Source: a bacterium
Lineage (GTDB): Bacteria; Pseudomonadota; Alphaproteobacteria; Rhizobiales; Xanthobacteraceae
Assembly: GCA_029946075.1 (NCBI GenBank)
Contig: JAQSDT010000802.1
Span: 1-9,755, forward strand
DNA: 9,755 nucleotides
Reading direction: 5' to 3'
Shown here: positions 6,547 through 9,755 of the stretch, piece by piece
Layout of the letters: each line of letters starts with the position of its first letter
Position numbering within the stretch: position 1 is the first letter of the stretch
Translations under genes and position numbers: made by a program
Notes under the pieces: model-generated
Told to the model about the DNA's origin: nothing
The model's database searches: none
What the model saw: only the letters and a program-made list of their open reading frames with translations

Positions 6547-7428
6547 ATGTCGGAATACAAGACGGTCGGTTTCATCGGCCTTGGCGTGATGGGTGAGCCG
6601 ATCTGCCGAAATCTCGTGAAGAAGAGCGGCAAGCGCGTCGTTGTCTTCGATCTCGCGGCCGAGCCGCTGGCACGGCTGAAGGCAGACGGCGCCGATCTCG
6701 CGGGCTCGGTGGCTGACGTCATCAAGCAGAGCGATTTGCTGTTCCTGTGCCTGCCGAGCGCAAAGCACGTCCGCGCAGTGTTCGAGAATGACGGCATCCT
6801 GAAGAATATCCGGAGCGGACAGATCGTGGTCGATCTCGGCACGTCTTCGGTCAGCCAGACCCGCGATTTCGCCGGGCAATTGCAGGCCAGGGGCGCTTCC
6901 TGGGCCGATGCGCCGATCGCGCGCACACGGCAGGCGGCACAGGACGGCACGCTCAGCGTGATGGTCGGAACGACCGCTGCGCTCTATTCCGAGATCGAGC
7001 CGCTGATCCGCTGCTTTGCCACCGATGTGACGCATTGCGGTGAGGTTGGCGCAGGGCAGGTCACAAAAATCCTCAACAACATGGTGCTGTTCGAAACCGT
7101 CAACGCGCTCGCCGAGGCGGTCGCCGTCGCCAAACATAATGGCGTCGACCCGAAGCTGCTGCTCGATACGCTCTCAAAGGGCTCCGCCGACAGCTTTGCG
7201 CTGCGCAATCACGGCATGAAGGCCATCGTGCCGGGCAATTTCCCGGAGCGCGCCTTCTCGACCGAATACGCACTGAAGGATCTGTCCTACGCGCTGGAGC
7301 TCGCCGGCGACGCCGGCATCAGGATTCGCGGCGCCGAGCTGATCGGCACGGTGTTGCAGGAAGCGATCGACGCCGGTTCGGGCGACAAATATTTCCCTGT
7401 GATCGCCAAACACATTGCCGCTTCCTAG
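6547..7428 (+). CDS. NAD(P)-dependent beta-hydroxyacid dehydrogenase family oxidoreductase
   Basis: A 293-residue protein of the 3-hydroxyisobutyrate/6-phosphogluconate dehydrogenase-like family, which oxidises hydroxyacids or reduces the matching aldehydes or ketones. The Rossmann motif GFIGLGVMG (residues 8-16) is intact. An acidic D35 at the end of beta-2 suggests NAD rather than NADP. The catalytic lysine is K174 in GAGQVTKILNN. An all-helical C-terminal domain follows (about 170-290). The substrate loop, usually DAPVSGG, reads DAPIARTRQAAQDG (121-134). Two arginines replace the Ser-Gly-Gly that normally binds the substrate carboxylate, so substrate and naming (for example as 3-hydroxyisobutyrate dehydrogenase) should be left open. 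It lies 78 bp after the lactonase gene, with a palindromic repeat in the gap, and 18 bp before the RidA gene. Confidence 0.9.
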   Translation: MSEYKTVGFIGLGVMGEPICRNLVKKSGKRVVVFDLAAEPLARLKADGADLAGSVADVIKQSDLLFLCLPSAKHVRAVFENDGILKNIRSGQIVVDLGTSSVSQTRDFAGQLQARGASWADAPIARTRQAAQDGTLSVMVGTTAALYSEIEPLIRCFATDVTHCGEVGAGQVTKILNNMVLFETVNALAEAVAVAKHNGVDPKLLLDTLSKGSADSFALRNHGMKAIVPGNFPERAFSTEYALKDLSYALELAGDAGIRIRGAELIGTVLQEAIDAGSGDKYFPVIAKHIAAS

Positions 7429-7436
7429 ACTTCATC

Positions 7437-7440
7437 GGAG
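7437..7440 (+). promoter_or_regulatory. Shine-Dalgarno site of the RidA-family gene
   Basis: GGAG lies 6 bases before the ATG at 7447, inside the 18-bp gap after the dehydrogenase stop codon. It supports this start and independent translation within one polycistronic message. Confidence 0.7.
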
Positions 7441-7446
7441 ACCATC

Positions 7447-7791
7447 ATGATCCAGCGCTTCCCCGGCCTCACGCCCACCCGCAGCCGTGCGGTGACGCAC
7501 GACGATCTCGTTTTCACCGTGGCGGTCGCGCCCGATCCGGTCAGTCCCTCGATGTACGAGCAGACCGCCAGGGCGCTCGCCCGGATCGACGAAAGCCTCG
7601 CGCTGTGCGGCTCGGACAAGAGCAGGATTCTGTCGGCGATCGTCTACATCGCCGACATGAAGAGGAAGGGCGAGATGAACCGCGCCTGGGACGAGTGGGT
7701 CGATACTAAAAACCCGCCGATGCGCGCCTGCCTCGGCGTCGAACTCGAGCCGCCGCATATCGTGGAGATCGTGGTGACGGCGGCGAAGTAG
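7447..7791 (+). CDS. RidA (YjgF/YER057c/UK114) family protein
   Basis: A compact 114-residue protein of the usual family length. Family members are trimers that hydrolyse reactive enamines/imines, and some relatives deaminate intermediates such as 2-aminomuconate in aromatic catabolism. The signature lies in the C-terminal third: NPPMRACLGVELEPPHIVEIVVTA, with R93 and E107 at positions equivalent to the substrate-binding arginine and catalytic glutamate of RidA. The conserved centre ILSAIVYIADM (61-71) also fits. It is the last gene of the rightward operon. Placement beside a hydrolase, a hydroxyacid dehydrogenase and an aromatic hydroxylase suggests a pathway-specific role, such as removing nitrogen from an intermediate. 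A general housekeeping role cannot be excluded. Confidence 0.92.
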   Translation: MIQRFPGLTPTRSRAVTHDDLVFTVAVAPDPVSPSMYEQTARALARIDESLALCGSDKSRILSAIVYIADMKRKGEMNRAWDEWVDTKNPPMRACLGVELEPPHIVEIVVTAAK

Positions 7792-7806
7792 GCGAGCTAT
7801 ATCGGC

Positions 7807-7890
7807 CGTCATTGCGAGCGCAGCGAAGCAATCCATCCCTCAGCGCGGGGACAGATGGATTGTTTCGTCGCTTCGCGTCTCGCAATGACG
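7807..7890. repeat. Long Bradyrhizobiaceae-type palindromic repeat between convergent genes
   Basis: An 84-base inverted repeat. Its outer 12 bp match perfectly (CGTCATTGCGAG at 7807-7818, CTCGCAATGACG at 7879-7890), and an inner 8-bp arm pair is also perfect (CAATCCAT at 7829-7836, ATGGATTG at 7855-7862). The centre has a small CCCT/GGGG stem. I recognise the 'CGTCATTGCGAG...GCGAAGCAATCCA' family from Bradyrhizobium/Rhodopseudomonas intergenic regions, from memory only. It begins 15 bases after the RidA stop and ends 15 bases before the convergent MarR stop, so transcripts from both sides would end in a strong hairpin. Confidence 0.75.
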
Positions 7891-7905
7891 CGGAGAGAGC
7901 GGAGT

Positions 7906-8445
7906 TCAATAAGCTTCCTTGGCGTCCGCCGCCTCGCTGTCCTGCACGAGGTCGAGGCTGTCCTCGATCTTGCCGAGCAGTTTTGCGAAATCGCGTCGCT
8001 CCTGCGCGGAGAGACACGACAAAATCTCCTGCTCCTTGCGCAGCAGGCGCGGGATCAGCTCCTCGTAAAGCTGCGCACCCTTGCGCGTCAGGCGCAGGCG
8101 AAATTCGCGGCGGTCGTCCGCGTTCTCGACGCGCTCGACGATCTGCCGCTTCATCAGCGACGTCACTGCGCGGCTGATGGTGGACTTGTGGGTGCGGGTG
8201 CACTGCGCGATGTATTGCGCGCTGCAGGCGTCGTGACGAAAGCCGAGCGTCGCCAGCACCCGCCACTCCGGAATATCGAGCCCGTAACGGGCGGCATACT
8301 CGACCGACAGCGCCGAACTGACCTCGGCCGCCAGCCGGTTCAGCCGGAACGGTGTGAACTTGAACAGGTCCAGCCGGCCGTTTCGCTTGGCCGCGGCCTC
8401 GTCGCGCTGCTCGGCGGCCGCTTCGCTGGATGACGCCTTGGGCAA
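7906..8445 (-). CDS. MarR-family transcriptional regulator
   Basis: A 179-residue winged-helix regulator, probably a dimeric repressor released by a small aromatic ligand, as is common in the family. A dimerisation helix (about 30-52) precedes the DNA-binding core (about 57-120), with recognition-helix region THKSTISRAVTSLMKR (85-100) and wing motif NADDRREFRLRLT (108-120). A C-terminal helix pair ends near 168. Residues 1-25 are a charged Ala/Glu-rich extension. The start is a TTG at 8445: no in-frame ATG lies between it and the upstream stop, and GAGG (8455-8452) sits 6 bases before it. The gene is divergent from the flavoprotein hydroxylase. A 20-bp near-palindrome lies between them, so control of the hydroxylase and of itself is likely. 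Confidence 0.9.
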   Translation of the reverse strand: MPKASSSEAAAEQRDEAAAKRNGRLDLFKFTPFRLNRLAAEVSSALSVEYAARYGLDIPEWRVLATLGFRHDACSAQYIAQCTRTHKSTISRAVTSLMKRQIVERVENADDRREFRLRLTRKGAQLYEELIPRLLRKEQEILSCLSAQERRDFAKLLGKIEDSLDLVQDSEAADAKEAY

Positions 8446-8463
8446 GGATGGCCTCGATTTGAG

Positions 8464-8492
8464 TTGACGGCGGACCCGGCACGGGGTTTAAG
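8464..8492 (+). promoter_or_regulatory. Candidate promoter of the flavoprotein hydroxylase gene
   Basis: TTGACG (8464-8469; 5/6) and TTTAAG (8487-8492; 4/6) are separated by 17 bases. The predicted start near 8499 would fall inside the adjacent palindrome, as expected for a repressed promoter. The -10 match is mediocre, so the call is tentative. No comparable promoter was found for the leftward MarR gene. Confidence 0.4.
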
Positions 8493-8512
8493 ATAGTTGC
8501 AACTGCGACTAT
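8493..8512. promoter_or_regulatory. Candidate MarR operator in the divergent intergenic region
   Basis: ATAGTTGC-AACT-GCGACTAT is a 20-bp inverted repeat whose 8-bp arms match at 7 of 8 positions. It also contains the perfect 10-bp palindrome AGTTGCAACT (8495-8504). Size and symmetry suit a MarR dimer. It is the only strong palindrome between the MarR gene and the hydroxylase gene. Confidence 0.6.
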
Positions 8513-8587
8513 TTAGCAGGATCGCGAACGCCTGGCTAGCCGCAAGCCCGGCAACCCTGCCTTGCCCATTCAACGCGTTGAGCCCGC

Positions 8588-9755
8588 ATGGCGCAAACAA
8601 AAACCCAGTTCGGCTATCGTCGCCATCCCGATCAGGACCGTCCGGGTGCAAACCCGGCCGAACATCCCGTCGTCGTGGTCGGCGCCGGACCGGTGGGACT
8701 GTCGCTCGCAATCGACCTTGCGCAGCGCGGACAATCCGTGGTGCTGCTCGACGACGCCGACCGGATCGGCGAGGGCTCGCGCGCGATCTGCTTCTCCAAG
8801 CGCGCGCTCGAATTCTGGGACCGGCTCGGCGTCGGCCAGCGCATGGTCGACAAGGGCGTGGTGTGGAGCGTCGGCAAGATCTTTCACGGCAGCTCCCAGC
8901 TCTATCAATTCAATCTGCTGCCGGAGGAAGGCCACAAGCGGCCGGCCTTCATCAACCTGCAGCAATTCTACGCCGAGGCCTATCTGGTCGACCGCGTCGA
9001 GGAACTGCCATCGGTCGATCTGCGCTGGCGCAACAAGGTGAGCGGCCTCGAGCAGCGCAACGATCATGTGCTGCTGTCGATCGACACGCCCGATGGTCCC
9101 TACCGCCTCAGCGCGCGTTATGTCATTGCCTGCGACGGCGCGCGGTCCTCGTTGCGGCAAATGGTGGGCGCGGAATTCGCCGGCCAGGTATTCGAGGATC
9201 AATTCCTGATCGCCGACGTGAAGATGACCGCGGCATTCCCGACCGAACGCTGGTTCTGGTTCGACCCGCCGTTCCACGCCGGCCGCTCCGCGCTGCTGCA
9301 CAAGCAGCCGGACGATATCTGGCGGATCGACCTGCAACTCAGCCCGGATGCCGACCCGTTAGTCGAGAAGCGGCCCGAGAACGTGAAGCCGCGGATCGCG
9401 CGCATGCTCGGTCACGACAAGTTCGATTTCGAATGGATCTCGCTTTACAAGTTCCAGTGCCGGCGGATGGACCGCTTCGTGCACGGCCGCGTGCTGTTCG
9501 CCGGCGACGCGGCGCATCAAGTGTCGCCGTTCGGCGCGCGCGGCGCCAATTCGGGGCTTGAGGACGCCGAGAACCTCGCATGGAAACTCGACCGCGTGCT
9601 GCGTGGGACGTCGCCCGAGTCGCTGCTGGGTAGCTACCACACCGAGCGCAGCGCCGCGGCTGACGAGAACATCCGGGAATCCACCCGCTCGACCGATTTC
9701 ATGGCGCCGGTGACACGGCAGGAGGCGCGGCTTCGTCAGGCCGTGCTGTCGCTCG
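8588..9755 (+). CDS. FAD-dependent aromatic-ring hydroxylase (MhpA/PheA-like monooxygenase), cut by the window edge
   Basis: Class A flavoprotein monooxygenase (FAD_binding_3 type), which uses NAD(P)H and O2 to hydroxylate phenolic or related aromatic rings. The window shows 389 residues; relatives have about 540-590, so the C-terminus is missing. Motifs in order: the dinucleotide-binding GxGxxG in VVVVGAGPVGLSLAIDLA (residues 28-45); the DG motif in YVIACDGARSSLRQ (178-191), which contacts FAD and NAD(P)H; and the GD motif in RVLFAGDAAHQVSPFGARG (301-319), which binds the FAD ribityl chain. The ATG at 8588 gives a family-like N-terminus (MAQTKTQFGYRRHPDQ) ahead of the Rossmann fold. The ribosome-binding match is weak (GAG). 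The gene is divergent from marR and probably repressed by it. Further pathway genes may follow beyond the right edge. Confidence 0.92.
   Translation, partial: MAQTKTQFGYRRHPDQDRPGANPAEHPVVVVGAGPVGLSLAIDLAQRGQSVVLLDDADRIGEGSRAICFSKRALEFWDRLGVGQRMVDKGVVWSVGKIFHGSSQLYQFNLLPEEGHKRPAFINLQQFYAEAYLVDRVEELPSVDLRWRNKVSGLEQRNDHVLLSIDTPDGPYRLSARYVIACDGARSSLRQMVGAEFAGQVFEDQFLIADVKMTAAFPTERWFWFDPPFHAGRSALLHKQPDDIWRIDLQLSPDADPLVEKRPENVKPRIARMLGHDKFDFEWISLYKFQCRRMDRFVHGRVLFAGDAAHQVSPFGARGANSGLEDAENLAWKLDRVLRGTSPESLLGSYHTERSAAADENIRESTRSTDFMAPVTRQEARLRQAVLSL

Noticed and set aside
5557..6596. Long open frames on both strands across the lactonase gene (304 and 339 residues)
   Set aside because: Both are shadows. 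Only the frame from 5662 contains the HxHxDH motif and the remaining metal ligands.
7807..7890. Inverted repeat as the end of an insertion sequence or MITE with target duplication
   Set aside because: No flanking direct repeat or transposase was seen, and the sequence matches a chromosomal palindromic repeat pattern.
8497..9561. 354-residue plus-strand open frame overlapping the flavoprotein hydroxylase
   Set aside because: Arg/Ala-rich composition without motifs. The frame starting at 8588 carries GxGxxG, DG and GD motifs.

Overview
The window is high-GC alphaproteobacterial chromosome, most likely Bradyrhizobium, Rhodopseudomonas or a close relative. Three things point there: the protein style, GC-rich third codon positions throughout, and two intergenic palindromic repeats (6471-6525 and 7807-7890) of kinds I associate with Bradyrhizobiaceae genomes. 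No tRNA, rRNA, insertion sequence, prophage or CRISPR array was seen.

Left part (1-5245, all minus strand), read in the direction of transcription. A caspase-fold/TPR protein (5245-3791) comes first, with a good sigma70-type promoter upstream. Next is an OmpA-family periplasmic protein (3622-2942), followed by a 13-bp perfect hairpin. Then come a short periplasmic adaptor (2795-1872) and an RND efflux permease (1872 to beyond base 1), whose stop and start codons overlap (TAATG). The caspase-like protein has lost both catalytic residues (Phe100 for His, Ser152 for Cys), so it is probably a secreted binding or scaffold protein. The adaptor lacks the usual alpha-helical hairpin.

Middle (5246-5661) is a 416-bp divergent intergenic region. 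It holds the caspase-gene promoter, a TTAATTG-N3-CAATTAA palindrome about 62 bp upstream of its predicted start, and a CRP-type palindrome TATGTGA-N6-TCACATA on the side of the rightward operon. A copy of one arm of that site abuts the next start codon.

Right part (5662-9755) looks like a small catabolic locus. A plus-strand operon encodes a lactonase-like metallo-beta-lactamase-fold hydrolase, a beta-hydroxyacid dehydrogenase with an unusual substrate loop, and a RidA-type protein. It ends in a long palindromic repeat facing a convergent MarR regulator. The MarR gene is divergent from an FAD-dependent aromatic-ring hydroxylase that runs off the right edge. A 20-bp near-palindrome overlaps the predicted transcription start between these two genes and is a good candidate MarR operator. 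Together the genes suggest a regulated pathway in which a phenolic or N-containing aromatic is hydroxylated and a lactone, an enamine/imine and a hydroxyacid are then processed. The substrate cannot be read from the sequence.
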